From the NCBI GenBank assembly GCA_963965975.1, contig OZ014411.1, positions 7,363,001-7,427,000 of the forward strand: a stretch of DNA of 64,000 nt, given 5' to 3'. The notes under the pieces are model-generated. The model searched no databases and was not told the origin of the DNA. It saw only the letters and a list, made by a program, of their open reading frames with translations. The DNA is from Xestospongia bergquistia (lineage: Eukaryota > Porifera > Demospongiae > Haplosclerida > Petrosiidae). This document shows, piece by piece, positions 24,337 through 36,829 of the stretch. The first letter of the stretch is position 1, and each line of letters begins with the position of its first letter. Both the position numbers and the translations under genes were made by a program.

Positions 24337-24997
24337 AAAGAAAAAAATTCAAATAATATTATTTTCATTGATCATTATTCTTTTGTATTTTATTATATTG
24401 TTGATTGTTTTTTTATTGGAATATCTTTTTGACACTCATACAATCAGCAAAAGTCATACTACATTAAATATCATAATTGGAACTAGAGGAAGTAAGATCA
24501 AACAAACTTCTAAAGTCAATATATGTCATCATCCTTCTGTATAGAGGTATTAAAGTGTATAAACTAATCTTATAATTATTGTAAGCATAATCCACAATAC
24601 ACTGTATGTCAGTTGTACAAAAATACAGCATAGTTTTTTTAATAATATTATTGTAACTCCGGTAAAATATTCACAGTTGATATCTTTTCTTTTTCTAACT
24701 AGATTACACAAATACAAAGTACATACATACATGTTGTGGTAACATGTTGTTGAGGAAGAGTAATCTATCTTACTGAATTATCTTTTTTTACTAAAAAGTT
24801 AATTAATTAATTTTTCATAATTTTAAAATGACTATAATACTGTAGTGTTGCTTATTTGACAATATATATGTTGTCTGATTATTGAATCAAATCAAGTTAA
24901 AATGAACACAAATTACACATTTATTATTTATTATCAGGCAGATGTTATATGTTAAGTGGATATTAGGTGATAGTATTGCCTATATAGGGATGGGCAC
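24337..24997. other. RTK1-RTK2 intergenic sequence
   Basis: AT-rich. The first part continues the RTK1 3' flank; the rest has no counterpart near the other copies. Near 24986 the words TAGGGATGGGCACGAT recall a hAT terminus, but there is no partner end. Shared RTK upstream sequence begins at about 24998. Confidence 0.45.
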
Positions 24998-25712
24998 GAT
25001 AATATTGTTATTACTACCTGATGCCACAAAGCATATAGGTGTTAACAAGATCTTTGTTGTCTTTATTGCCACTGCTCTATTAATATGAATCATTGGCCTA
25101 TTTATTAACACAGTAACTTTTATAAATGATATTTCACTCTTAAATGTTATTGGTTGTTTTAATGTTCTAATGATCACTTACATACACACCTTTGTAAAGT
25201 ATTAATAACATCTGCTGAATTTACTATAGAATTGATAGTTCAACAAGTTATCTCTCAGAAGGGACAAACATAGCATGTAGGAATGTCCTGTTATAAATTC
25301 CATAGTGACAACCCTCACATATTGGTGCAGCAACCATGAAAATTCTTGTGTTTAACTGACAACACATGACTCATTGTCACGTGACACACGTATATATTAC
25401 ATTCCTCTGATATTTTATTAATTTCAATTTACCATCTTCAAATATATATTATATTATAATACACTCAGTAATGTCTTTTTGAATTCTAAGTACATTGATA
25501 TCAATAGAGGTAAGTTGTATTATATTATATAGCACTTTTCTACAGAAATAATTAAATAGTAATTCATTAGATTTAGAATCAGAATGCGAATTATATAAAA
25601 ATAAGATAATATACAGGATGTCGAGTATTAATTAATATCGTCAATAGTCTTAGTTTAGCTATTTTTTTGTCCTTACAAAATACAGACTGAGTAGCTAAAT
25701 TCTTTTATATAA
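24998..25712 (+). promoter_or_regulatory. Upstream block of RTK2, copy of the RTK1 upstream block
   Basis: Nearly identical to 14085-14826, including GTCACGTGAC at 25376-25385. It differs mainly by a deletion of about 50 bp around 25530 and scattered substitutions. Inferred promoter region by position and conservation between duplicates. Confidence 0.5.
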
Positions 25713-28709
25713 ATGAAGGCCTATCTGTGGACTGTTCTTATATCAATATTTTTATTACAACTTACGAAGAGTGAAGGTAATTACTGTGTATAGTCCATTG
25801 TGTTATTTCAGTGCTGTTATTGTCAATACATACTTATATTAACTTTTATAAATAAACTGCTGAGATTTCAGTTTTATGATACGCCAGATTTACTAATTAA
25901 TTGAACTGTTTTCATTCCTTATAGCTCAATGTATTGATGGCACATTAGATATTATTAATCAAGTCAATTCTGATGTCAAAGACAATGGACAACTCTTTAT
26001 TTGTTCAGAAGACACATGGTTTCCTCTCTGTTCTATTGGCTTTAATATTGAAGAAGCACAAGCAGCATGTCGTCAACTTGGATTTGTAGATGGAAGTAAG
26101 TTATGTAATATTATAATAATAAAGTCTTCTATTACTACATACATTTATTTCTAAATTGTGTGCTAACCAACGCTCACTAAAATTATAAATTTAAAATCTC
26201 ATTATTCAATTTGTTTTGCCAATATTAAGCAAGCAATAAATACAGGTTGAATATATATATATAATGTGTGGTTTAGTCAATTGACAAATTTCTAAATGGG
26301 ACTAAAATATTAATTTGTGAATTTTATATGCTACTGTGCATATGTTAAGAGTATGGCTTCCCAGCTAGTTTATTAAATGCTAAATATTGAAGTATAGTCA
26401 AATGATTTCTTTTAGTACATAGCTATTTCTTATACTTGTGAGGTCTGAATATTATAGGAAGTGAGTCAAGTGACACAGCTCCAATTTCATGTATTCCAAA
26501 CAATGAGAAATAGTACATGTTTGCTACTATATAAATAAAACAAACTTTTTAAAACAAACATTCAATAATCCATTGTCTAAATCAGTTGCATTCAGTTAAA
26601 AGTAATAATTTGATGTTCTATTTAATATAGATATCATTATTAACATTATTACTATATTGTCAGTCTATATTTGAGCTTTTATCGTCTTTTTTATTGTCTT
26701 TTGTGTCCACATATGTTTATCTGTCTAGTAGCACTTAGATGTACTATTTGGTACTAATATGTATATTATACTCTTCATTTTTACAGATTTACTATCAAAC
26801 ACTGAAGAACAAACTAATACCATTTTCCTTGACATTGTTTTTACTTGTAATGGCTATGAAGATCATCTCACTAATGGTGGATGTACTAATGAAACTCGTC
26901 ATACATGTCCATCACAACAAGGAGGACAACTACACTGTTATAATAGTAAGAATTATGAGCACTGATTTGTGACTTAATTTGTTGATTTTATAATTAGGCA
27001 GTAACTTTATTGATGCTTTATAGCACATTCACTTTTTATTGTGCCTGCTAAGTATCATCCAATAATCATTTTGGGGCACATGGTATCTATAATATCTACA
27101 TTCTATGTAACATACATCTTTTTGCAATATGTGCTTATATGTGACTTTTTAGAACATATGAAATTAAATTGCATCCTTTAACTGTCAATGCATGTATTAA
27201 GCAATGACACTAACCAAAAGTGCTAGAAAGTAAGTGTGATGTATAATATGAATAGCTTCTCAGTAGCTTACTCCTCTTGCAGTTTTCAGCTTTCTATAAC
27301 TGTTGTCTTCTTTTAAATACCTTAAATTAAGTCTTGTTTTTCCTGTGCAATAAAAGTATGCCAAAATTTAAAGTAAAAGAATAATATAAAATCATTTAGT
27401 GTCATACATTGCTAAAATGTAACATTATACCTCATTCATTCATGGCCATTACAATAAGTATATAACAATTCTCTTTAAAGGTTTTCTTTCATTTCTATCT
27501 GTTAATTTTCCTGGGCCAAAAAAGATATTTGATATTAGCACTACATCTAGAAGTGCTCCTTTCAATCTTACTGTTGACATACCACTTGGTACTGATACAA
27601 TAATGATTGGACATGTAAGTATACACTATAGACACATTATTTTATTTCTAATATACAAAGTATTGAAAGACTAAGGTACTCATTGTATTTTAATATCTCT
27701 TAGGCGAGATAAGTTGCTATATGAAATTGTAGATACTGTATATAATGTAGCACACAGCATATTATTGCACAATATGAGAAGAACATCAACATAAAAATAA
27801 TATAAAAGTGTTGTGATTTTTTTATGTGCAGCATTACCCTCTTTATCAATGAATATTTTCTTTACTGTCTGAAAGATGATAATGATGAAATATTTTATTT
27901 TTATTTCAGTTCTATGTTAATGGAATGATTTCCTTTGGCCCTAATATTGTTAAGGATTTTTTATCTGTCATATTGGATGCTAACATTGCATATGACATAG
28001 TATTACCATTTTTGGATACGTCAGGCGTACAAGAAAATGAAGTGTTGTATGGAGAACTACACTTGAGAGCTAACCAAACCTTACAGTCACCTCTGTTTAC
28101 AGTAGTTGACAGATATGTTCAAAGAAATCGTGGTAATGATGGAGTTAACTTTACTGGTCAAGTACTTTTCTTTGTGGAATCGTTCAGATATGTTAATGAT
28201 GATGATGAGGTTTGTAATAAATGTAGCATCAGTATAGTTATTCAATTGAATCAACCTATTGATAATTAGATTAATTATAGATGGTCATTATTAATAGTTA
28301 TTAGAGTGTGATGCCAAATATGTGAAATAAATAAACAGGCTTTACAGAAATGAGTACAGTGCACTGGCACAAAAGGATTTAATAAAACTGTCTTTAAGTA
28401 TATTCAGTGTATATTTTAATGGTCCATGAAATTTATTTATATTTTTTGCTTTTAGGAAATAGTATTTCAAGCTATTATTGTCAGTGACTACACAAAGACA
28501 TTCACAATCTTTATATATAAGTGTGATCCTATAATAAGACCACTTAATGCTATCATTGGGTATAGTATTGCTAACTTTAGTTCTGAGATATTTCGATATT
28601 CTGAGACACCATTCACTGAACAAATGGCCTGTATTAATACTCAAGTTAATGTGGAGTACTATAATTTGATGTATAGCCTGACTAAAAGAGTGCCAGGTAT
28701 TTCCAATGT

Positions 28710-28747
<38 letters not shown>

Positions 28748-31700
28748 TTATAATGTATTTGTTGTTTTGAATCACAATTACATCTCTGGAGTAGACACTA
28801 AAAAGAAGAGAAGTACTATGAAAATAGTAAAGAGACAAACAGGACAATGTGCTAGAGCTAATCTAACATTATCAAGCTGTTGTAAACCTTTCCAAGACCC
28901 CACTAGTTCATGTCGTGTTTCTGATAATAATGGTGATAATTGTTACTGTGACTCACTGTGTTTTGAAAGAAATGACTGTTGTAATGATGCTCCAGTTCAA
29001 GTTCCTTGTGTTCCATGTAAGTACTGACATATTTTGTTTACAATCACATTTAGTATTGTCATCAGTATACCATAGTTACATGAGCTATTTTTTCTTTAAT
29101 GTCTTTAAGTATGTACAAGTGGTACAGTTAATCAAGCTGGTGACACTTACTATCCTCAAGGACCAGTTAGTATATGTCAAGATGGACTACCAAGGTAACA
29201 TTTACTTCACAAAGCAACAGTATATATCTAACTAAGACTGCTATCATAATACGTCATTCAATAATTTAGTCCACATCAAAACATTAACAATGAACTTTAT
29301 ACTTGTACTTACTTAACAGGTTTATACAACAATCAGGTTCTAATTTTTCATTAATAAGTAAATCTGTAGTGTGTCAGCAAATACTTGATCAGATTACAAC
29401 AATTGGATGGGGTAAGTAATACAAAATCATTAATACTTATTAGTTATAGATTGTATGATGCTTATTACATACATACAGTATCAAGTGTCACCTGTATGGC
29501 CTTCTTTTAATTACAGATTATGTAATAGTAGGAAATCGTACACAGTCTTCCTTTTTAGTGGATAGAAGAGATATAAATTGTACTGGAATTGAAAGGACAG
29601 TACAGAATTGTTCATACACAATGTTAAAATCTCATGCCATTCTAAGTTCAATGGAAGCACTTACTCTTGTTGATTGTAGAGGTCAGTTACATTGTAATGA
29701 CATCATGTAAGAATATCCATTGTTATTTACTTATTAAACAACATGTTATAATTTTACTTTTAAAACAACAAACCTTCAAGACTTTGTATATTACTGGATT
29801 AGGATAAACCTGTGTCTATCAGACTTCATCATCCAAATAATGTGACATTCACACTTATGTGTGAAAATATATTTCTTAAAATGGCTTTGTCTATAAACTA
29901 TAGCATTAGAGAAGTGACTAGTTTCTGAGTCTGAGGAATAAAGAAAAGGGAAGATATTGATCTAAGTTGTTGTTGGTTTGGATATCAAAATATTTATAAT
30001 CTTGATAATTCCATCTAGCTAGAGGACTGAGCCTATTTATTAGGTCTGAGCCATTTTAAATACCATAAGCACTGATGCAGAAATCTATGGCATTCTTTAC
30101 ATTGCCATGTTACAAACAAGCATGTTTCTTTCTTGAGTGACTATGTTTGGCAATACATCTGCTATATTAAGCAATATAACTAGCTATTAATGGCTTAATA
30201 GTTGAAACAAAGTGAACCAGTTTGCAACATGACAGCAAATTGGACCTGTCAACAAGGTAGCACCAAGGATGCCAGAAGTGGGACACTGGGCCTTAAGTCC
30301 TTGGCCCCACAATAAAAGGACTCCAAACTGCATCTCATCAAATGACATAGAAGCTGTTAAGGCCAATGCATATGTAAAATGTCACATTTTGATTGTTCGT
30401 GTTTTGATCTAAGTCTCACTTTTGCATTTACGGTAATTATCTTGAACCATATGTGTTCAAATGCTTGTAAATTAATAGACCATATAGGCATGTTAACATA
30501 GCACCATGTGTTATCCATACACTAATAGGTGTTAATTAATAGAATATCGCAACAAAGCTAATATGTTTTGTGTAAGAAGTCACATTTCATTGTCATGTTG
30601 TTGTTATTTCAACAACTACTTTACATAATATTTTAAAATAAGTGCAATATTAAATGATATATACATTGTATGTAAGAAGAAGTATGTACATAAAGAATTG
30701 TGTGTAATCAAACAAAAAAGTCTTCAGTCTTTGAAATAAAATAACTTAGAAATGAAATGTTATTCCATCTTTATAAAACAATGTTATGAACTTTACTAAA
30801 TGTTAAAGCATCTTCCATCTTTTCCAGAAATGAAAACTATGAAGGTAGTTATTTTTCCATATATTTGAACTCATTTCAAGTGGGCTTAAAAATTTTATTA
30901 GAGCTTCCAGGAGCATTTACCCATCATATAATAAAATACTAACTGCCCTTTAGTAGGAAAACAAAAATGAATGTTATTATTTTATTCTAAATTTATCAAT
31001 CATGCCAATGAGCTCAAATATGACCTTTCCAAAGTTAATGATGTCAAAATATATCATCATATCTTGTTGATTGCAGAGATCAGTAACATTGCAATGACTT
31101 CACGCATGCATGTCCAATGTTATATATTTAAAAAACAGCTAATATAAATATTTTTACTTTTCAAACCACTAAAATTGAAGAATTTGCAATATATGAATAA
31201 ATTTGACATGAATATGTGTGATATCTATCATTTAAAGCTTAGATGCACATCTACAACTTTTCCATAGATTTTATAGCAGCCAATGCTTCAAGCTGTATTA
31301 ATGGTGCAATAAGACTAAATCCACTTAACGAGTCACTACTAGCACCTACTCAAGGATTAGTTGAAATCTGTATTGCTGGAAGATGGAACAGAACATGTTC
31401 ATCTAATATTAGTAATGATGATGCTAGAGCTCTTTGTACAATAATGAGACTACCATCAAATGGTAAGATAATTCTGAAATAAAGTTATTTACTATGTAGT
31501 TCAACTAAACATCTATTCACAATCATTTTTGTCTAACGTTGACCTTTGTTTTTCTTCCATGATTTTTCTTTTCTTCATGTACAAGTTACTTCAATAATAC
31601 TTCCTATGAATGTACTGAATATCTGCAATTACTTTGTTTATTGTTAAAAAGTTATATCTATAATACCTTTATGATCAAAGTATTATTGTAAAAGAATATT

Positions 31701-34700
31701 TTGTAATAAGAGCATTATAAAAATAAATCTATATAACTTTCTATTTGAAGTTTAACAAATTACACTTTAGGAGCATGTCTATTTGATTTTAAAGCATATG
31801 GTTACGATAATTTGAAAATGATATGTGTTTATAACTACAAATATGTTTAGCATTGAGAATTTTATTCATTTCTAATTTATTTTATATCATTACAAATCAT
31901 TATATTTAAAGCTTAATCATAAATTCTACTTTTGTAGTTGTAGGTACAGCTTTAGTAGCCATGATGATCAGTTCAGGTATTACAACACTTCAATGTAATC
32001 CCAATATTGCCAGATCATTAAGAGATTGTAGAATACAACAAGGGACTTGTTCTGAACCTGTTGTTGCTGCAATTGCTTGTGGTAGCTCTGTTATTACTGG
32101 TGAGATGTAGTATACTTATATGACAAGCAGTATAGTACGTTTGTTGCTGTAAAATAACTACGAGACTATTCAACAAATTTAAGTACTAAGCTATAAAAGA
32201 CTAAATGTGTTCATTAAAATTAATATTGTTTTAGTTACCATCACATGAAATAGTTTGAAATAATATATCATTTATTATTGATTATTATTATAGCAGTGCT
32301 CATTTCATTTATAGTATTTCCTGTTCTTTCTGTCACTCAAAGTGCTACCCCTACAGCTACTCAAAGTCAAATTAATAACAATGAGTCACCTGCTCTGTAT
32401 ATAGGGATTGGTGTATCACTAGGAGCATTAGTAATCTTTGTAACATTGATGTTGTTACTCATACTGATAGTAATACGAAAAAAAATGGCTACAAGAAAAT
32501 TTCAGGGAAATGATTTCTGTAGTAAACAAATTGGTTCTTCATACAATCAATATCTTACTAATATAGCACAGTCTTCAACAGTTCTGTCAAGTAAGTCACT
32601 CACCAAATTAGATGCACACAGATGTACTAATGGTAAATTCTGACAGCAAAAATTAAATATTACTCATAAAAATTATAGATAAACATTCTTTGTAGTAGGA
32701 ATTTTTTGGTCTAAAATACTTTTTCATACTAAATCATTATCATTATTACATAGGTAATATGTTAACTGTTATAAAAGAAGATTTCTTAGAATCATCAGGA
32801 CTAATTATTCCTTACAGTCATCTCAAACTTTTAGACTGTGTGGGTCAAGGTATGTACTATAGACACATGACAATCAGTTTGTATCACATTGTCTTACAGG
32901 AGAATTTGGTATTGTATATAAAGCTCATTTATTTAATAAACAGGGAATACCTACTGATGTAGCTGTCAAGACCCTTAAAGGTCAGTGAGGGAGTAGCAAC
33001 AAAAAATAGTACAGCAAAAAATAAAAGTGCAGTCATTACATCATGATAAAAAATGTATAAAAAAGTCATTTGAAGTATACAATTGTAACAAAGTTTGTTT
33101 TAATTTTATAGCAAATATATGCATACAATGACAATATCTTATTTCTACTTATAGGTGCTTATTCTCAGGATGATGTCAATGATTTATTAATTGAGAGTAT
33201 TAAAATGAAACAACTGAATCACTTCAATGTAATGACACTTGAAGGAGTCTGTCTTGATGCTGGTCCTGCACCTTTTATAGTACTTCCATATATGGCAGGT
33301 ATATACATAAGTGAATGTGGTATTGCTATATACATTTAGGTTAGAAAAAGTAATGGCTATATACAAGCTATACACTATAGTCTCAGTTACTCTATGTATA
33401 GATACATCATTAATCATAATAGTCTTCAGTATGTAGGGATGGTAACAGAAACAAATAGTCACCATATTTAATCTATACATTATGATACTTTCAAATGACA
33501 CCATAATAGAGTTATTAGGCTTATCTGAGCATGTAATTGCCATTATTGAGTATTTTTCCAACTATTGAGATGTATAATTTTGTAATGAAATGTTTCTAAA
33601 GAGAAAAACTGGAAAGGAATGTATAAGTAAACATTATATAGTACAATGTCAATATAAACACTATATACTCTTTCACTGCCAAATATAAAAGACTGAATAA
33701 TTATGTAAAAAGCTCATCATCTCATACTGACTTGCTACTAATGTAGGAAATTTAATATGAATATATATGATCATTCCTACCTTGTTTCTTTTCTTCTTGG
33801 CATTGTCATCCCGACATTTTACTCTTTCATTTTTTCAATATGTTTTTATTACTTGTATACATATACTTTACATGTATTGTATATTTTCTTATCACTAACA
33901 CATTTAACTTTAAAATGCCCTCAAATGTTATATTTCATATATTTCACATTGCTTATAAATAAATTAAAAAACTTCAGGCAAGTTACTACTGTCTGTGTAG
34001 CTACAATCCAATAACTATAACATATAAATTCAAAAAATATGAATGCAGTTTATAAATAGGGTTAAACCAGTTACTTTAGATGCTCTATGCACATCATTCC
34101 AACAATAGATTTAAAATTCATTTAACTGGCAAAAATTTTAAGACCATGATATGTAATAGGTCAAAAGAAGAAAATCTTGTCTTACTTTTTTAGGGGGAGA
34201 TTTATTAAGTTATTTGAAGAGAAACAGGGCTACTTTAGTAATACTATCTGATGAAGAAGATGTAAATATTATAATAAAATGAACACATTGTGACTTTAAT
34301 TCTTCCAACAATTTAGAAAGGAAATATTGAGATTCAACTACTGTCTATGTGTCTACAAATAGCTAAAGGTATGGAATATATAGCTGAACAGAACCTTCTA
34401 CACAGAGATTTAGCAGCAAGAAATTGCATGTAAGTTAATTCTTGCAATCAATGATCATCTTTATTTATAATGTTGCTAAAATACATCAACATATAAATGT
34501 ACTAACGAACAGATCACCATTCAACAATACTTACTTAGTAATTGTTCTTGTCTTTTTAAATGTTCCTGATATAGGATTGATTATCAAGGTATTATTAAGG
34601 TTTCAGACTTCGGACTTTCTAAAAGTTTGTATGAAAAGATGTACTTCAGACAAGATAAAAGTGATGGAATCAAACTGCCTATCAAATGGATGGCAATTGA

Positions 34701-35306
34701 GAGTATTGATGATGGAATATTCTCAGAAAAGTCTGATGTGGTAAATTAGTTTAAGTTTTAAAACGTGTCACTTAACTAATTAATATTATTTCTGGTACAC
34801 TATTTAGTGGTCTTATGGAGTCACATGTTGGGAAATATTTAGTGGTGGGAAAATGCCATATGGAGGGTTTACTCCAATGAGTTTGCTTAAAATATTACAG
34901 GAAGGTTATCGTATGGATAAACCAAACAATGCAGCATGTTCAGAAAAAACGTAAGTTAACAAAATTAGCATTAATTTATGACCATAATTGTAATCCTATT
35001 TGCTATACAGTACTTAATGATTTAATTTTCCATTTTCTCTCTAACTATAGGTATGAATCTGTAATATTACAATGTTGGAATAGTTCACCAGAAGAAAGAC
35101 CTACTTTCTCAGAGTTGGTAGTTGTTATTGATAACATGTTAACATCAATGGCTAACTATATCGACTTTAATCAGTTCACGTTAGCAGTAGAAGAACAGAA
35201 AGGTTAAGTCATATTTATATATAATCTGTTTGTTATTGCCATATTTTATTTTTTCCACGTTATAGAAATAGTGAGTACCACTGATGAGGAATCAACTGAG
35301 TTTTGA
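25713..35306 (+). CDS. RTK2: closest paralogue of RTK1
   Basis: Same receptor layout and exon phases as RTK1. Exons: 25713-25776, 25925-26095, 26787-26945, 27481-27614, 27910-28209, 28456-28696, 28795-29016, 29110-29194, 29320-29411, 29517-29681, 31268-31462, 31938-32099, 32315-32590, 32754-32849, 32900-32980, 33155-33298, 34194-34261, 34317-34429, 34575-34740, 34808-34950, 35051-35202 and 35266-35306; 1,089 residues. Introns as well as exons are almost the same as in RTK1, so this is a recent duplication. Differences include one Lys fewer in the basic linker ([12 protein letters not shown]), loss of three codons before the kinase ([11 protein letters not shown] against [14 protein letters not shown]), and changes in the NIDO segment ([16 protein letters not shown]). 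P-loop, [15 protein letters not shown] and [10 protein letters not shown] are all present. Retaining the last intron would end the protein at TAA 35205-35207. Confidence 0.92.
28710..28749. repeat. (CA)n(TA)n microsatellite in RTK2 intron 6
   Basis: Longer version of the run at 17748-17776 in RTK1; it shows slippage since the duplication. Confidence 0.85.
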
Positions 35307-36360
35307 AAAGAAAAACCAAATAATATAATTTTATTGATCATTAGGCTATAGTTTTTACATTGTTCATTAACTTTTTATACAATAAGTAAAAAAACTGAAG
35401 CAACTGTTAGTAATAACACAAGCGTAGAATGCGGGAGTGGAAGTTATCAGTGGAACCAAATGAAGTAAGAACTATAAGTCTTTTTGATTTATATTCATAC
35501 TGTTGTAAAGTCTTTGTGGACTCAAGTACATTATGATATTCATGATTCTTTTCACAACATAATATTCTATCCAAAAAGGATATCAATGAACGGTACAGCA
35601 AATGCATATATAGAAAACAACAATTAGCATCAACTTTCATTTAAATTCGTGTATGTTCATCAAAGAAAGATTACTTAATTACTGATGAGTTTTTCTAGTT
35701 TACTACTTGCAGTTTGAGTACGCCATTGACTTAAAACAATGCTCAGCTCACGTATACAGCAAGAGAACCAGTTGTATTGAATGCACAGAGATGATAGAAT
35801 GATGTAGATTGTAAAGTAATTTAACTTTTACATCAATAATGAAATATTATGTTACTAAAGTGTTTCACCAGATGAGAAGACATAAATGATAATGGCTAAC
35901 TATATCTGATTCAAATAGTCTTTATCAATAGCAGAAGATGTCATAAAGACATCAATGACAAAGATAACAAGCTTTGTTATAAGTAAATCAATATAATATA
36001 ATATATTGTCATCATATAAGAATATTAATAATATTTACTATTTGGAAATATATATACTAGAGAGAGAAATGTAATTCCTATTCCTCCACTCATATTTTAC
36101 ACCGATTAGCTGCTCCTAACTTTAAATATATATAGAAGTTACTACAAATGCATTATATTTCGATTGATTTAATATGCCATATGTCAACAGATATGCATAA
36201 ATTATAATTGATGAAACAATAAATGGGTGAAATTTTTGACAATGTGATGAAATATTGAATATAACAGTCAATTGAATGTTGTCACATTCTATGTATGTAA
36301 TGCTTGAGTTTGTCAATATGAAATTCACCAAATTCTTAGTTGCATATTGTCTAATATGCA
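35307..36360. other. RTK2 downstream region, shared with RTK3 downstream
   Basis: Non-coding. From about 35640 to 36355 it matches the region after RTK3 (51690-51920 and 53236-54016) in the same order. RTK3's version has an extra 1.3 kb and a 255-bp inverted-repeat element. The match shows that RTK2 or RTK3 was duplicated together with downstream DNA. It contains a decayed kinase exon. Confidence 0.6.
35862..35941 (+). pseudogene. Relic of RTK kinase exon 21 (after RTK2)
   Basis: TTCACCAGATGAGA, AATGGCTAACTATATC, TTCAAATAGT and TAGCAGAAGATG follow in the order of exon 21 of the RTK genes (TTCACCAGATGAGAGACC ... AATGGCTAACTATAT ... TTCAATCAGTTCACATTAGC). The central 40 bp of the exon are missing and stops are present. 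It is a dead fragment of an additional RTK copy or of a former longer 3' duplication. Confidence 0.6.
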
Positions 36361-36472
36361 ACTAATATAAATATTTTTACTTTTCAAACCACTAAAATTG
36401 AAGAATTTGCAATATATGACCTTTCCAAAGTTAATGATGTCAAAATATATCATTATATCTTGTTGATTGCAA
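36361..36472 (+). repeat. Two pieces of RTK intron 10 in swapped order
   Basis: 36361-36417 is nearly identical to 31139-31195 and 36417-36472 to 31019-31074, both from intron 10 of RTK2 (also present in RTK1). In the intron the second piece lies before the first. The junction therefore records a local rearrangement or tandem duplication with deletion. Confidence 0.75.
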
Positions 36473-36829
36473 TGTATGAAATTAGTTACAGTATGACATA
36501 TACTTACTATCATTACTCTTAGAGTGTCCTCTAGTAGATACCTGTGAAGCTGTAGGCTGTTCTATTAATGTATGAAATTAATTACATTATGACATATGCT
36601 TACTATCATTACTCTTAGAGAGTCCTCTAGTAGATACCTGTGAAACTGTAGGCTGTTCTATTAATGTATGAAACTAATTACAGTATGACATATGCTTACT
36701 ACCATTACTCTTGGAGTGTCCTCTAGTAGATACCTGTGAAGCTGTAGGCTGTTCTATTAATGTATGAAATTAATACAGTATGACATATGCTTACTATCAT
36801 TACTCTTTGAGTGTCCCACTCCAGTAGAT
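36473..36829 (-). repeat. 96-bp minisatellite, 3.7 units
   Basis: Units begin at 36473, 36569, 36665 and 36761 with TGTATGAAA. On the minus strand each unit contains an AATAG acceptor, a 54- to 60-nt open segment and a GTAAG donor, so the units act as potential mini-exons of the transposase-like gene to the right (exons at 36508-36561, 36604-36657, 36700-36753 and 36795-36854). Confidence 0.85.

Noticed and set aside
24980-25003. hAT-like terminus TAGGGATGGGCACGAT
   Set aside because: No opposite terminus or 8-bp duplication was found nearby; a single diverged end is weak evidence.
36473-36829. CRISPR-like array from the regular 96-bp spacing
   Set aside because: The units are continuous tandem repeats without unique spacers, in a eukaryotic context; they are a minisatellite with splice signals.
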